Position numbers and translations under genes: made by a program. Below the pieces are notes generated by a model, which searched no databases, was not told where the DNA came from, and saw only the letters and a program-made list of their open reading frames with translations. A stretch of DNA of 64,000 bases from Truepera sp. (GTDB lineage Bacteria; Deinococcota; Deinococci; Deinococcales; Trueperaceae): the NCBI GenBank assembly GCA_032027045.1, contig JAVSMU010000001.1, positions 477,356 to 541,355 of the forward strand, in the 5' to 3' direction. Below, piece after piece: positions 63,012-64,000 of this stretch; position 1 is the first letter of the stretch, and every line of letters begins with the position of its first letter.

Positions 63012-64000
63012 TCATGCGCGTCGTCGCGACCGCGGCAACCGCCACCAGCCCGGAACGAAGACGACGAACACGGTCACGACCTCGAGCCGGCCGGCGTACA
63101 TGGCGAACATCAGGATGACCTTGCCCAGGGGCGGGAGGTAGTCGAGCTGCCCTATCGGCGCGAGCGGCGCCAGCCCGGGCCCGGTGTTCCCCAGTGAAGC
63201 GATCGAGGCGCTGAAGGCGCTGGTGAAGTCGGCGCCCAGCAGCACCAGGGACAGAGTGACGAAGGCGAAAAGTCCGATGTAGAGACTCAGGAAGGCCGCC
63301 ACGGAGCGCACTGCCTCCTCCGGGACGACCCGGGTACCGAGGCGCACGGGTAACACGGCACGAGGGTGCAGCGCCCGGCGCACCTCGCGGGCAGTGTTCT
63401 TGAAGACGATCATCCAGCGGACGACCTTGATGCCGCCGCTGGCCGAGCCGGCGCAGCCGCCGACGAACATCAACGCCAGCAGCACGGCCTGTGCCGACAT
63501 GCCCCACTCCCGGTATTCGGTGGACGCGAAGCCGGTCGTCGTGACCATGCTCACGGCCTGGAAGAGCCCGTGCCGGATGGCCCCCGCGGGGCCGTAATCG
63601 TCCATCAGTAGCAGGCTCAAGATGGCGCCGGAGACCAGGAGGATGCCGAGGTAGACGCGGAACTCCGGGTCGCGCAGGAGCGTTTGGGGCCGGCCCGACA
63701 CGGCCCGATAGATGAGGAAGAAGCCGGCCCCTGACAGGGTCATGTAGAAGATCGCGATCCACGCCACGGCCGGCTGTTCGTACTCGACGAAGCTCTGCGC
63801 GTTGGGGCTGAAGCCGCCCGCGGCCAGCGTGCCGAAGGCGTGCGACACCGACTCGAACAGCGGCATGCCCGCCATGGCGTAGGCGACGGCGCAGGTAAAC
63901 GTGAGCGTGGCGTAGAGGGCCACGACCGGCACTGCGGTCTGCCGCAGGCGCGGCGTCAGGCGCTCCTCCTCGGGCCCGGGCATCTCGGCGTGGAACATCT
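63012..64000 (-). CDS. trkH: Trk-type K+ uptake protein, TrkH family (N-terminus outside window)
   Basis: C-terminal 329 codons of a TrkH/KtrB potassium channel-like subunit; the frame is open at the right edge, so the true start lies beyond 64000. Selectivity-loop glycines appear in HAFGTLAAGGFSP, MVTTTGFAST, GGCAGSASGGIKVV and SLGNTGPGLAP, corresponding to the later P-loops. Several long helices lie between. The C-terminal tail is short and basic (RLPRSRRRA). It needs a TrkA/KtrA partner, which is not in the window. Confidence 0.92.
   Translation of the reverse strand, partial: MFHAEMPGPEEERLTPRLRQTAVPVVALYATLTFTCAVAYAMAGMPLFESVSHAFGTLAAGGFSPNAQSFVEYEQPAVAWIAIFYMTLSGAGFFLIYRAVSGRPQTLLRDPEFRVYLGILLVSGAILSLLLMDDYGPAGAIRHGLFQAVSMVTTTGFASTEYREWGMSAQAVLLALMFVGGCAGSASGGIKVVRWMIVFKNTAREVRRALHPRAVLPVRLGTRVVPEEAVRSVAAFLSLYIGLFAFVTLSLVLLGADFTSAFSASIASLGNTGPGLAPLAPIGQLDYLPPLGKVILMFAMYAGRLEVVTVFVVFVPGWWRLPRSRRRA

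Overview
The window is GC-rich, densely packed bacterial chromosome. Most start codons are ATG, with frequent GTG and TTG. A giant SLH-domain plus beta-barrel outer-membrane protein of the SlpA type, an N-acylamino acid racemase/OSBS very like the Deinococcus enzyme, and many TANNNT boxes 5-8 nt upstream of start codons point to Deinococcota. A Truepera-like lineage is my best guess, by inference only. I see no tRNA, rRNA, CRISPR array, transposase or prophage gene. Almost everything looks like core chromosome.

Layout. 1-7200 (minus): a phosphonate-type binding protein cut by the window edge, then a complete branched-chain amino acid/amide ABC importer (livKHMGF) headed by an acyl-CoA ligase. 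7200-11050: a 17-bp tandem array, a flavodoxin, a large exported transglutaminase-like protein and HU. 11250-19060 (plus): an SLC13-type transporter, then rplU-rpmA-obgE-yqeK-LCP-(small ORF)-rsfS-yraN-trpF, with many 1-4 nt overlaps. 19065-19443: a non-coding gap with five DnaA-box-like sequences. 19444-25577 (plus): cupin, acyl-CoA carboxylase carboxyltransferase, a BatA/VWA protein, rodA, a DUF59 protein and an unknown. 25669-27027 (minus): rlmH and thyX. 27049-30360: the S-layer gene with a long leader and a strong terminator.

30506-46800 holds a diacylglycerol-kinase-like gene divergent from a beta-helix protein, a rhomboid protease (apparently starting at CTG), hpf, an HxlR regulator, a degenerate receiver protein, minE-minD (no minC here), pcrA/uvrD, a HAD phosphatase, an mnmD/mnmC-like pair, NSAAR/OSBS, a type II NADH dehydrogenase and sdaAB-sdaAA. 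46850-58060 holds a second HU, plsC, a membrane protein, uvrA, a small membrane protein, a UPF0173 hydrolase, a Ser/Thr kinase and sufCBD plus a Rieske ferredoxin. The end carries DUF2200, ispF, an EamA exporter, a glycosyltransferase broken by one in-frame stop, acs, and a trkH cut by the window edge.

Functional links: ribosome assembly and silencing (rplU, rpmA, obgE, rsfS, hpf, rlmH), envelope and cell shape (LCP, rodA, minDE, S-layer, plsC, dagK), Fe-S assembly (sufCBD, Rieske, DUF59), DNA repair (uvrA, pcrA) and carbon/nitrogen assimilation (liv, acyl-CoA ligase, acs, sdaAA/AB). The most interesting signals are the DnaA-box cluster, the leaderless-start signature, the S-layer leader with an orphan Shine-Dalgarno, the coupled 39-codon ORF before rsfS, the CTG start of the rhomboid gene, and repeated short degenerate tandem arrays in gene gaps.
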